A stretch of DNA of 64,000 nucleotides from Sacculina carcini (taxonomy: Eukaryota; Arthropoda; Thecostraca; Sacculinidae): assembly GCA_916048095.2 (NCBI GenBank), contig OU696586.1, forward strand, positions 8,026,943 through 8,090,942, written 5' to 3'. Every line of letters begins with the position of its first letter. Positions within the stretch are counted from its first letter, which is position 1. Positions 25,333 through 37,300 of the stretch are shown piece by piece. Under the pieces are notes generated by a model. It worked only from the letters and a program-made list of their open reading frames with translations, did no database searches and was not told the DNA's origin. A program made the position numbers and the translations under genes.

Positions 25333-25826
25333 ACCCAATTCGGCCCGAAGGGTCGAATTGATGGTAATTATTTTGCACTGCACTGATTGCAAATTGTCTA
25401 AATGTCTGTTTGTACCCTATCTCCTATACCACTGGACCGATTTTGATGTAACTTGGTTCCTAGGGGTAAAATGGATTCAAAAAGGTCATAGGCTAGGTTT
25501 TGTTGACCTTCCAGGTCATTTTCAAGGTCATTGAGGTCATTTGTGTCTGTTTGAGGACTTTTTTTGTGTGTTTGTCAATGGATTTTTCGTCGATCCCGTT
25601 TTCCGCCAAACGCTGCCACCGTCGATTTTTGTTTTGTCGGCGGCATCTGGCATCTCATATTCACAGCAATCTTCAAAAAAAATCTTCGAAGAAGGAAGAA
25701 TCAAGAGAAATTAAAAAGAGACAGTCATCTCTCCCCGACGGCCTCATCCCGCGGATTCGGCCTCATCCCGCGGTAATCTGTCCATAATGTGTAGTTGGTT
25801 TAGATATCAAGGCCGAATTGTGGGTA
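25333..25826. mobile_element. Small inverted-repeat element (MITE-like), about 490 bp
   Basis: The left end acccaattcggcc (25,333-25,345) is matched in inverse by ggccgaattgtgggta (25,811-25,826). A hairpin around CCCGAAGGG occurs just inside the left end. The phrase tcctataccactggaccgat and repeated AGGTCA words lie inside. The open frames at 25,325-25,787 show no known domain. Confidence 0.5.
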
Positions 25827-25871
25827 TGCAGCTTTGGATCTGGTTTGTGGCCAGACAAAGCTGCGCGTCTA

Positions 25872-26118
25872 CTTAATTATTATTAATTACAGGCAAATCC
25901 AGTAGCATGGGAAGAGTGAAAGCACTATTACCGCCCTAAGATGGCCCCATGTACCGGAAGCGCCCAAAAAATTCAGAGAGAAATAGACTTAGAAAATAAA
26001 TTTTTTTAGAAAGAGAGTTGGAAAATAAAATAATTAATAAATAACAATAAGTAATAAACCATCATCCGATAACAGTCCATATCCATGTCCGATGTCACTC
26101 CGTCCACGTTCCTCAATA
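25872..26118 (-). repeat. SINE-like repeat with (TAA)n tail, copy 2
   Basis: Inverted relative to the copy at 3155. It contains ggcaaatccagtagcatgg and ccggaagcgcccaaaa, and extends about 120 bp further with atcatccgataaca and cacgttcctcaataaa. Confidence 0.65.
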
Positions 26119-26123
26119 AATTA

Positions 26124-26365
26124 TTATTATTATTATTAATTACAGGCAAATCCAGTAGCATGGAAAGAGTGCAAGCACTATAACCACCCTAATGTGGCCG
26201 CATGTACCGGAAGCGCCCAAAAGATTCAGAGAGAAAGAGAGTTCGAAAAGAAAAAAGTCTAGAAAGAGAGTTGGAAAGAAAATAATAAATAAATAACAAT
26301 AAATAATATACCATCATCCGATAACAATCCATAATGTCACTCCGCCCACGTTCCTCAATAAATTT
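26124..26365 (-). repeat. SINE-like repeat with (TAA)n tail, copy 3 (tandem to copy 2)
   Basis: Same phrases in the same order as copy 2, about 250 bp later. The shared downstream extension means a local tandem duplication, not two independent insertions. Confidence 0.65.
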
Positions 26366-27059
26366 AACAAAGTTATAATCAGACCAGTTTTCTATCTGTC
26401 AGTTTACTCAGTTTTCTTTCTCTTTCTCAGTTTACGTTCGCGTTCTTTCGCGGCCTGCTTGTGCAGCTGTCGTTAGGCTAATTTATGTGTTAGAGCGAGC
26501 GACGTATTACACGGCGCCTGATATGTTTGGCAACGTGTGGAGTATGGGTGACAGTAATTTATGGCCTTTTTTGTACGTCTGACTTGGCTGATCATCTCAA
26601 GGCAACACGCCTGTGTACTGTCAGATCGTGTTTAGAAATAGCTCGCAACTAGGTTGGCAGCCGAACTGTTTGCCCGGTGAGATTCAGTGTGGCACATTGA
26701 GCCGACGACCTGTGGTCGTGGGTATATATACCTGTGTTGTACTACCAATAAGGGGGTGATACTAGAGACTGGAGACGCTAGAGATACTAGGTTCACTAAC
26801 GATAGGGCAGTCAAGATGTGACACTAACAACAGAGGACCACTCACCCAGGCAGGCAGTTATTAAGTCGTCATTAGAGCATTAGGTTCAGGACTTTATCAA
26901 GTTTTATGAGTAGATTTGACTGGTTTCTAAATACACTATTAAAATACGACTGGGTGACTATTACTTGTTATCGCGGACCACAACATCAAGAGGAACTATC
27001 AAGACATCACGATCAGCCGAACGAAGATCAACATAACAACATATTATTATCACAACCGT
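26366..27059. other. Stretch without recognised gene
   Basis: Mixed composition and no recognised motif. It lies downstream of the LINE 3' end, beyond the minisatellite. Confidence 0.4.
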
Positions 27060-27630
27060 TACAATAAATAATAGCAATCAACAATAAATGTGTGATTCAT
27101 TAAATAGCAGCCATCAATAAATAAGAATAAATATTAATAAATAAGTAATAAATAACAATCAAGAACAATAAATATGATTCAATAAGAAACATCCAACAAT
27201 AAATATAAATATGATTCAATAAGTAACAACAACACAAATATATATGATTCAATAAACAACAACACCAATAAACATGATTCAATAAACAACAACAATAAAT
27301 ATGATTCAATAAACAGCAACAACAATAAATATGATTCAATAAACAACAACAACACTAAATATGATTCAATAAATAGCAACAACAATAAATATGATTCAAT
27401 AAACAACAACAACAATAAATATGATTCAATAAACAGCAACAACAATAAATATGATTCAATAAACAACAGCAGCCAAAACTGAGTAAAAGTATAATTTAAT
27501 AAATAACAACAACCAATAATAAATAGTAATAAATAGAGATTAAAATAAGAATAAATATAAATAAATAGAAAATAATAACAATAAGCATGAATAAATAACA
27601 ATAAATATGAATAAATATACAATTAATATG
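27060..27630. repeat. 30-bp minisatellite with degenerate flanks, beside the LINE 3' end
   Basis: gattc recurs at 27,246, 27,276, 27,303, 27,333, 27,363, 27,393, 27,423 and 27,453, so the core period is 30 bp (one 27). The unit is close to caataaatatgattcaata plus aacaacaaca. Its 147-codon antisense frame is a repeat artefact. A diverged unit also lies on the other side of the LINE (30,690-30,790). Confidence 0.85.
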
Positions 27631-27639
27631 ACTCAACAG

Positions 27640-30572
27640 TCAATTCCGCTCTTTCAGTAGCATTTCATTTACTTTGGCCTTGAATTTCTTCAAATTGTTC
27701 TGCGAGAAAGCCTCCTCCTTCAACGTGTTCCAAGTAGACACAGTGGCCGGAAGAAAGCAACGTTGGAATTGTTTTGTACGACAGCGAATTGGAGCCATGC
27801 ACTGGGAATGCTGTTTGGATGTAAATTGTGTGCTTCTTGCTGCCACGAAATCATCAGGAAATGACTTGCTTATCGGATGATGGTCGTTGTGCTTGATCTT
27901 GTACAGCATGCACACGCTGTTGACCTTTCGACGATGGCAAAGATCACCAAGAACCAAGTCACCACAGAGGAACTTGCAAGTTTCAACAACTCTGTTGATG
28001 AGATTGAGGTGACAATCCGCAGCAGAAGACCTCACGGGGGCGCAGTACTCCAGAATTGGCAAAATGAAACAGCGAAAACAACTTTTTGAGATTGTGCTGC
28101 TACCGAACATCCGATATGCCTTTCTTATAATTCCCAGTTTGCGCGATGCCGAACAAACTAGCTTCCGAATGTGACTCTCAAACGTCAGCTTTGAGTCTAT
28201 ATGTACTCCCAATATTTTGAGCTCATCACACACGCTGATCTGGGCGTCATTTATGAGGATAGCTCCATGTGAAGGCTGAACGGTACGTGACCTAGAAAAC
28301 AACAAGCATTCAGATTTCGAAGTGTTGAGCATCATATTCCACCTCTCACACCACTTCAGGACGCTGCTGAGATCGTCGTTAACCGTTTGACGCACCTGTG
28401 GTCTGTCCGAAGGAGATGAAATTACAGCCATCAATGTGATATCATCAGCATATCCATATACAGGGTTGCGTGTGGTTGTGTACTGGTCAGCGGTGTAAAT
28501 GTTGAACAAAATAGGACCCAACACACTTCCCTGCGGGACACCGGACACAATGCTCTGCCAGCCACTGTATGCTCCATCGATGGCAACACGTTGTAGGCGA
28601 TCGGAGATAAATTCATGCAAAACACTTAGCAAGCGGCCGCCGACTCCAATGTTTCTCAGTTTTTGCAACAAGCCCTGGTGGCTCACACGGTCAAATGCTG
28701 CCGAGAAATCCAACTGCACAATCCAGGCTTCACTGCCTTTGTCTAGCACTTGCTGGAGCTCATGCGTGATAGTAAGCAGAGCGTCAGTCGTGCTGAGTTT
28801 TTTGCGGTATGCAAATTGGTTTACCGACAGCAGATTGTTGCTCTCCAGGTACTTGGACAGTCTGGAAGATATCAAGTGCTCGAATATTTTGGACAGAATC
28901 GGCGTAATTGATATCGGCCGGTAGTTTGCAACATCAGCTGAATTGGTTCCTTTTGGTATGGGCGTGATATTCGCAACCCGCCATCATGATGGAAACGAAC
29001 CAGTCTTCATCAAGCGCCTGAAAAGAGCACTGAGCTTCGGAGCTAGAGTATTCTTGAAAAATAGCGGAAACATATTCAGAGGGTCTGTTCCTCCGTGGGC
29101 ATCAAGGTATTTCATGAGATTCGCCACTTCTTTTGATCGGAAGGCAATGCCTTTGATTTTCGGGGCGAGGACAGATGAATCGTCAGACGGAATGGACCCT
29201 TGACATTGCGTGGAATTGAAGTAATCCATAAGCAACTCTGCCTTCTCTGTTGGCTCGCTTTTGAGCTCACCGTTCGCTGAAAATAAAGGAGGGACAGACA
29301 GGTCATGTCCAAACACTGACGATTTCAACGTTGACCACCATTTGTGGGCGTCATTGGCAGATGTTAGCTTTTCAGCAAGTTTCTTTGAGTGGCGTGTTTC
29401 CGCTTCTGAATACACATGCTCAGCATGCCGTCTGGCCTCAGTGTAGACATTCCATGAATCGGTTGAGCGTGATTGAAGCCACTTGTGGTAAGCCTCCTGC
29501 TTGGATTCACGTGCGCTGCGACATTCGTTGGTGAACCAGGCTTTGTCATCAGAGCGAAAACGTAGTTTTTTAGTAGGCACTCTCCTTGAGATGACATCGC
29601 TATTGTATTTGTTCAATGCATCGATGGGGCATTCCTTCTCCTGCAGATTTGAAACTTTAATTGCTTTCAATTCATCATTCACCTTCACCCAGTCAACATT
29701 GTTCTTCATGTGCACGAGCCTTGAAATCGTGTAAGGAGAAGCACTCTGTCTCAATGTCAACTTCACGGACAGCGACGATTGATCTGAACTTCCTATTGGA
29801 GCTTCCACGTTTACACTCACGATATCTGAGACGTCTGTCATAACCTAGTCCAAACAGTTTCCCGCTTGATGTGTGGGACCAGACACCATTTGGGAGCAGC
29901 CATAAATGTTGCAGAAATCATATGCTGCTCTACCATGAGCGTCTGTAGGAGATGTCGACAAGAGCAACTCACGGTGATGGGCGTCCATGTCTCCCACAAA
30001 TGCAAATGCTGACTTGATGTCCTTCTCCTGCATTGTTGCATTGTTGACATGGGTGACAAGAGACATTCGTAGATAGAGTTGTTACTGTCTGGATTTCGGT
30101 AGGCTCCAAAGATGTAAAAATACATCAAGGCGGTGTTGACACACAGCAGCATAACTTCATGACAAGTCCAGTCGTGCGCTGTAATTCTCGTAGCTGAAAA
30201 GCCTTTGCGTACGTACACTGCCATGCCACGCCGCCTGTTGTTTGAGTCACGTTTGATTAGCAATGGCTTACTGAAACCTGGCATCAAGAGCTCAGATTGG
30301 TCCCGATAATCGGACACAAGCGTTTCGGCACAGATAACGATGTCCTTGGAGCGACTGGCTGCAGTCAAATCTCTGATTTTCTAATACAAGCCTCTGATGT
30401 TGGCGAAAAGTATATTTGAAAATTGTTTTTGTGGTCGAGCAGGACCGGGATTCATTTCGACATCGCCACACATCATCAGCAGAAACGACAAATCCACGGT
30501 GTGAGAAGGCACACACACAACGCAAAGCAAACATACAAATAAACACATAATGCACGACGCATGCGAACACAA
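27640..30572 (-). pseudogene. CR1/L2-like non-LTR retrotransposon (endonuclease plus reverse transcriptase), decayed
   Basis: A LINE nicks target DNA with its AP-type endonuclease and copies its RNA there. Reading 5' to 3' on the minus strand: an N-terminal leader with the 2A-like GDVEMNPGP; an endonuclease region (SDYRDQSELLMPGF, GDMDAHH, SSDQSSL); a linker with WWSTLK; then reverse transcriptase with LDFSAAFDRVSH, SGVPQGSVLGP and GYADDITL. No RNase H follows and the frame stops at 27,640. It is broken by in-frame TAG (30,381-30,383), a frameshift near 30,062, in-frame TAG (29,845-29,847) and in-frame TGA (28,984-28,986). The reverse transcriptase part from 28,983 to 27,640 is still open. 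The clade call rests on the 2A-like leader plus single-ORF layout and is inference. Confidence 0.85.
30441..30467 (-). other. 2A-like ribosome-skipping motif in the LINE N-terminus
   Basis: GDVEMNPGP fits the 2A consensus D(V/I)ExNPGP with GlyPro at the skip site. It is preceded by a hydrophobic SFLLMM segment as in the 2A-like leaders known from several animal LINEs. In this copy an in-frame TAG lies about 60 nt downstream. Confidence 0.8.
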
Positions 30573-30689
30573 AAACGCAACTCATAACACATGCATACGA
30601 AATGTCACAACAAAAAACAAGCATACAACACACACAATACAAAGCAAACATACACACAAATACACACACAACAAGAAAAACACTAGAAA

Positions 30690-30790
30690 ACACATATAAT
30701 AAATAAATATAATAAATACAAAAATAGCAGCAATCAACAATAAATATGTGATTCAGTAAATAACAACCATCAATAAAAAATAATTAATAA
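30690..30790. repeat. Diverged minisatellite unit on the 5' side of the LINE
   Basis: aatcaacaataaatatgtga and aataacaaccatcaataaa closely match 27,075-27,125 on the other side of the LINE. Confidence 0.6.
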
Positions 30791-30828
30791 TACTATATAT
30801 ATCTATATATATAAAAGAGGTCCTCTAT

Positions 30829-30903
<75 letters not shown>

Positions 30904-31498
30904 TGTGTGTGTCTGTGTGTCCCACCCTCCTTGGTCTGTTTTTGCAAGCTGCTACTCTTTCACCACTTGGTGTACCCGCTAAAAATTTGAACCATTACGT
31001 TGGAAGTTTTCTTGTCTACACGATAGGTTAACTTTAAAATTTTAAAAATGAAACAAACAAAAATTATATTGGTGAAAAGACAAAATGAACACAGAAAAAT
31101 TTGATTTTTTTTGTCAATATTCTGCAATTCGTTCCTCATAAACCAACAATGGTACAACTATACAAATTATACCACTGTGTAGGGAATGTTCTGTTATACA
31201 AGATAGGTTAAAATTCATACCCAAAAATTAAACATAAAACATGTCAAATGGAAAAAATTTCAATCTACATTCATAATTTCATTTTAACTTCGGGCGACCG
31301 ATTTTCTATACTTTTTTCTCTATTTCTTAAAAATGAATTATCACACATCTAAATAAATAATACCATCATGCTGGGAAGTTTATTTTCTACAGCACGGTAT
31401 AATTTTTAATTTTCAAAAATGTATTCAAAGAAATTTACGGCGGTGTGAAGAAAAAATGACAAAATCAAAAAGGCAAAATTTGCACTAAAAACGTGAAT

Positions 31499-31754
31499 AG
31501 AAACTAAAAACCGTGAACAAGATTCATTGATGGGTCCTCACCGCCACCTTCTCGGTTAAATGGTTAAATTAATCTTGAATCTTGTTTGTTTCCCTGTACA
31601 CACGTGTTTCTTGTATTGTTTATATGTTTTGTTTTGAGGCAGCACAAGCCCTTAAAGCTTCTTATGCCTAGCCAATCACGAAATTTTGTCAATATGTTTT
31701 CTGTTCCGTTCTGAATGGCAAAATACATTTGAATTTGAATTTGAATTTGAATAT
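31499..31754 (+). mobile_element. SINE or truncated LINE insertion with (TTTGAA)n tail
   Basis: Sister copies run directly from acgcgaata into ttttggtcaa. Here about 250 bp intervene, ending in five TTTGAA repeats at about 31,728-31,752. The simple hexamer tail marks a retroposed element. Its head matches nothing I can name. Confidence 0.55.
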
Positions 31755-32172
31755 TTTGGTCAATATTCCGTTATCTATTCTTCATAAACCAGCAATGGTA
31801 AAGCTATAAAAATTATACTATTGTGTAGAGAATTTTGTGTTCTACAAGATCAAAAATAAATTATACCCACAAATAATACAAAAACGTGTCAAATTGGCAG
31901 AATTCTCAAATACATCCAAAATTACACTTGAACACCGGGCGACTAAAATCAATTCATTTTTCTACCCATTTCTCAATAACTATTTGTCACACATTAAAAT
32001 AATTTATACCATCGTGATGGAAATTATGTTTTCTACAATGAGCTATAATTAGTAATTTTCCAAAGTTTATCTGAAGGAAGTTGCGGCGGTGTAAAGTCAA
32101 AAGGACATATTGCCAATTTGACAGCTATTATGCGCACTTGCGATTACACAGGAATATATACCGATTAATTTT

Positions 32173-33128
32173 CCGTAAACGCAAACAAAAAATTTAGATA
32201 TATTCCAGACATGCGCGGGAATCACCGCCCCACGCGCGCCCACAAGACGTCACACGCCGTCAACATTTCGAACACGACCAACAAGACTCCCAGCTCACAC
32301 CGTGACACACGGGAGCACACCCGGACACACACACACGCGCACAGTCCTCACCCGCCGCAACAACCAATCAGCGGCGAGCCGGTCATTCGCTCGCCGCCGC
32401 GGGGAATGGAAAATTCACAAACGCATACACACTCAGCTATATCCATGCTCCCGTCGACACCCGTGCTCTTCAGCAACCTGCCGCAGACAGCCATGACGTC
32501 GCCGCACATACATGCTACGCCGTCGTCGCTCATCCTTTCCTGCCTCCGGCCTCAGCAGCACTTTTCTATCGCCTGCCCTCCAGCACCAGCAGCCTCCACC
32601 AGCAAACTGCCAGCTGCCCGGCGACGAGTCCACCACCAGTGCAGGCGGGACGACGAGCAACTCACGGCCACAGCTCCCCCGCTGCCTCCTGCCGGCACCA
32701 TGCTCTCCTGCCGTCCCCCTGCACACCAACCTGACACGCCGTGGGCATCACAGCCCCACGCGCGCCCACAAGACGTCACACGCCGTCAACACTTCGAACA
32801 CGACCAACAAGACTCCCAGCTCACACCGTGACACACGGGAGCACACCCGGATATACACACACGCGCACAGTCCTCACCCGCCCCAACAACCAATTAGCGG
32901 CGGGCCGGTCATTCGCTCGCCGCCGCGGGGCATGGAAAATTCACAAACGCATACGCACACAGCTATACACAACTATAAACACTTGCTCAAACACTCTCGC
33001 ACGCAATACGCAATTCAACTGTACACGATCACACATATACACATTACCAAGCTCACGCACACACAATCTCAGTCAACGTAGACAATCTCTCACACACTCT
33101 CTCAATGCACACAATCACACTACATTTT
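32173..33128. mobile_element. GC-rich insertion with about 225-bp direct repeats
   Basis: Sister L copies pass straight from ccgattaaa to tttcactgaa. This copy has about 955 bp of GC-rich, CpG-rich DNA between attttc words on each side. It contains a direct repeat at about 32,218-32,445 and 32,744-32,970 (period 526 bp). Each repeat holds gacgtca, ccaat(c/t)a and the dyad GCGGCGAG...CTCGCCGC (one mismatch in the second copy). The layout resembles a small terminal-repeat element or a captured promoter. The proline/threonine/histidine-rich frames are compositional and I do not call a gene. Confidence 0.5.
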
Positions 33129-33854
33129 CACTGAAGTCCAATCACAATTAAGAATGCATCATATTAGCTCCAAGCATGGATGGTGTGGTTTTATTGCGTA
33201 CAGTTAAATTATTGATACATTATACTGAATAGAAAGTCTTTATTGTCCTCAATATTTACACATGAATTGTTCCGCACGAGTGGCGGGTAAAATGCTACTG
33301 ACTGACAAAATAAACTACTGAATTTTACTTTGTAATTTAATTGGTTTAATTTCAAGCTGCATACGCTCAAGTTTCATAAGGATATAGGTTGTAATATCAT
33401 GCAATGCCACCTATATGCTTATACTGTTTTAGCTGAAGCATTCATCTGGAATTATAGAGATGACAAAAAGTTTCATTGCTTTGAGAGTATTACACTTCTT
33501 AATTACTACACACGAAGGACGGGTGTGAATTTGAGCAGTGTTGAGGGAAGAAACTTCGTCAATAATTAAAACAACAATTTACAAATATATATTTTTCGAT
33601 TGGATAAGCTTTTTGCTTTTTGATTCATTATATTTTATTAATAGTTCCGCACAACGGGCGGGTTTAAATACGAGGCTGTTCAGGAAAAAATATTTTGCCA
33701 CATTTAAAATAAACGTTCATATTTATACTTTTCTATTGATTAAGACTTTATATGGGATTACTTTTTCTTTATAAATTTCTAATCGAGTCTTATTAATTCA
33801 ATATCTATTATACTTTATTAATTGTTCTGCACAACGGGCGGGTTATAATGCTAG

Positions 33855-34338
33855 ATGGTGTTGATAAGTTATACATATATTTCTGAAACATTATGATGAA
33901 AAAGTTTAGTCAATTTCATTGTTTCTTGTCTGAGTTTTGAATTTTCAGCACGACGGGCAGGTGTAAATATGAGGCGGTTTAGGCAAACTATTTTTAAAAA
34001 ATAATATAAAACTATATAGATTTTGATGTCTTGAGGGGTTTACTCTTTTCTTTTTTAATTCATATTCCTTTTCTCTTATGAATTGAATACAAATGTAATA
34101 AATGTTATAAATACAATACAAATATAGTGTTCTGAATTATTCCGCACGACGGACAGGTTCAAATATGGGGCGGATTGAGGGGTAATATTTTGTCAAATTT
34201 TAATTAAAATCTTAACATTTAGAGCTTTTATTGGTGAACGTATATACAGGTCAAGTTTTTTGCTTTTTAATTTGTATTCAGTAAATTTTATGGATTGAAT
34301 ATGAATTTTACTTTATGAATTGTTCAGCACGACGGGCG
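33855..34338 (+). mobile_element. Partial 3' portion of an L copy
   Basis: AT-rich spacers with motif copies at about 33,953, 34,145 and 34,328, lacking the 5' array. It ends at a TA run (about 34,346-34,371). Confidence 0.6.
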
Positions 34339-34371
34339 GAACATAATATATATATATATATATATATATAT

Positions 34372-37300
34372 GCAAGCTGCTACTCGGTAACCATTTGGCC
34401 TACACGCTAACAATTTATACCATCACGTTGGAAATTTTCTTGATTACACTTTTAGTTCAATTTTTAATTTTAAAATTAAAACAAAAAAAAGTTATAGCGG
34501 TGAAAAGACAAGATGAACTCTGAAATATGCGAAAATTTTGGTCATTGTTCCACCATCTACTTCTTATAGACCATAAATGATACAGCTATACAAATTATAC
34601 CACCGTGTAGTGAATTTTTTGTTCTACATGTTAGGCTATAATTAAAATTCTAAAATGAAATATAAAATATGTACAAATGACAAAATTACAATCTACATTC
34701 ATAATTTCATTTCAACTTAAGGGGACCGATTATATTTACTTTGTTCTCTATTTCTCAACAAATAAATATCACACATCTAAATAAATTATACCATCATGCT
34801 GGAAACTATTTTTCCTACAACACGGTATAATTTTTTATTTTCCAAAGTGTATTAAAAAAATTACGGCCGTGTGAAGTCAAAATGACAAAGTCAAAAAGGC
34901 AAAATTAGCACTGAAAAACGCGAATATTTTGGTCAATAATCCGCTATCTATTCCTCATAAATCAGCAAAGTTACAGCTATAAAAATTATACTATTGTGTA
35001 GAAAATTCTGTGTTCTACACGAAAGGATATAATTTATACCCACAAATGATACACAAACGTGTAAAATTGGCAAAATTCTCAAATACATCCAAAATTGCAC
35101 TTGAACACCGGGCGACTAAAATTAATTCATTTTTCTACTATTTCTCAGTAACGATTTGTTATACAAAAACATAAATTATACCATCGTGCTAGAAATCTTT
35201 TTTTCTACAATACGGTATAATTTGTAATTTTCCAAAGTATATCTGAATGAAGTTACGGCGGTGTAAAGTCAAAAAGACATATTGCCAATTTGACAGGTAT
35301 TATGCGCACTTGCGATTACACAGCAATATACACCGATTAAATTTCACTGAAGCCCAATCACAATTAAGAATGCATCATATTAGCTCCAAGCATGGATGGT
35401 GTGGCTTTATTGCGTACAGTTTAATTAATGCTACACTATACTGAATATAAAGGCTTTATTGTCCTCAATAACGTTCCGCACGACGGGCGGGTAAAATGCT
35501 ACTGGGAACAAAGTAAACTACTGAATTGAACTGTGTAATTTAATTGGTTTAATTTCAAGTTGCATAAGCATAAGTTGCATAAGGATATGGGTTGCAATAT
35601 CATGTAATGCCAACTATATGTATATGCTGTTTTAGAGGAAGCATTAATCTGGAATTATAGAGGATATTTTTGACGTTTTTGAGATGTCAGTTGAACTTGT
35701 GTGCACAAGTATCGAAATGACCGATTTCGGTCAATTTTGACGTTTTTGCGATGTCAGATGAAGGTGTGTGCACAAGTATCGAAAATGACCGATTTCGGTC
35801 AATTTTGACGTTTTTGGGATGTCAGTTGGAGTTGTGTGCACAAGTATCGAAAATGACCGATATCGATCGATTTTTGACGTTTTTGAGATGTCAGTTAAAC
35901 TTGTGTGCACAAGTATGGAAATGACCGATTTCGGTCAATCTTGACGTTTTTGGGATGTCAGTTGAACTTGTGTGCACAAGTATCGAAAATGACCGATTTC
36001 GGTCAATCTGGATGTTTTTGCGATGTCAGTTGAACGTGTTTGCACAAGTATCGAAAATGACCGATTCCGGTCAATTTGTACGTTTTTGGGATGTCAGTGA
36101 CCTACGTGTGCACAAGTATCGAAAATGACCGATTTCAGTCAATTTTGAACTTTTTGGGATGTCAGTGACATACATGTGCACAAGTATAGAAAATGAACGA
36201 TTTCGGTAAATTTTGACGTTTTTGCGATGTCATTTGGACTTATGTGCACAAGTATGGAAAATAATCGATTTCGGTCAATTTTGACGTTCTTGCGATGTCA
36301 GATGAAGGTGTGTGCAAAATTATCGAAAATGACCGATTTCGGTCAATTTGTACGTTTTTGGGATGTCAGTGACCTACGTGTGCACAAGTATCGAAAATGA
36401 CCGATTTCGGTCAATTTTGACGTTTTTGGGATGTCAGTTGAAGTTGTGTGCACAAGTATCGAAAATGACCGATTTCGGTCAATTTTGACGTTTTTGGGAT
36501 GTCAGTGACGTACGTGTGCACAAGTATCGAAAATGACCGATTTCGGTCAATTTGTACGTTTTTGGGATGTCAGTGACCTACGTGTGCACAAGTATCGAAA
36601 ATGACCGATTTCAGTCAATTTTGAACTTTTTGGGATGTCAGTGACATACATGTGCACAAGTATAGAAAATGAACGATTTCGGTCAATTTTGACGTTTTTG
36701 CGATGTCATTTGGACTTATGTGCACAAGTATGGAAAATAATCGATTTCGGTCAATTTTGACGTTCTTGCGATGTCAGATGAAGGTGTGTGCAAAATTATC
36801 GAAAATGACCGATTTCGGTCAATTTTGACGTTTTTGGGATGTCAGTTGAAGTTGTGTGCACAAGTATCGAAAATGACCGATTTCGGTCAATTTTGACGTT
36901 TTTGGGATGTCAGTGACGTACGTGTGCACGAGTATCGAAAATGACCGATTTCAGTCAATTTTGACCTTTTTGGGATGTCAGTGACATACATGTGCACAAG
37001 TATAGAAAATGAACGATTTCGGTCAATTTTGACGTTTTTGCGATGTCATTTGGACTTATGTGCACAAGTATCGAAAATAATCGATTTATTGTTGCTATTG
37101 GACTTATTCGACTTGCTATTAGTTAGCATATTTACAGCTTTAATTTGTTTGCTTTTTAATTTGTATTCATTTCCTTTATGGATTGAATATGAATAGATTT
37201 GATGAATTGTTCCGCACGACGGGCGAATTTAAATTTATATATATAAAATAAATCATCTGTGTGTGTGTATGCTTGGATACGAGGTGACATAACTGAGCGG

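Larger units (their letters stand above)
30795..33854 (+). mobile_element. Long (L) copy 4, carrying two insertions
   Basis: It starts with tatataaaagaggtcctct and a GT array (30,832-30,918), and ends acaacgggcgggttataatgCTAG at 33,854. This is the full plus-strand structure: TA, GT tract, diverged then regular 340-bp unit, AT-rich spacers with motif copies at about 33,271, 33,653 and 33,832, hairpin, CTAG. Two segments absent from sister copies interrupt it (31,499-31,754 and 32,173-33,128). No coding capacity. Confidence 0.75.

Noticed and set aside
27179-27622. 147-codon leucine/tyrosine-rich minus frame
   Set aside because: Translation of the 30-bp minisatellite; the 30-bp period gives a repeating decapeptide by default.
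28499-29843. Plus-strand frames of 60-141 codons
   Set aside because: Antisense shadows of the LINE coding sequence.
30832-30918. GT array as a telomeric or regulatory tract
   Set aside because: It is the usual 5' microsatellite of the L family, with no telomeric unit.
32211-33151. Pro/Thr/His-rich frames of 189 and 206 codons
   Set aside because: Compositional; three frames are open over the GC-rich insertion and the two direct-repeat copies do not preserve one frame.
35669-37091. Satellite considered as a CRISPR array
   Set aside because: Repeats are contiguous 68-bp units without unique spacers, in an animal genome.
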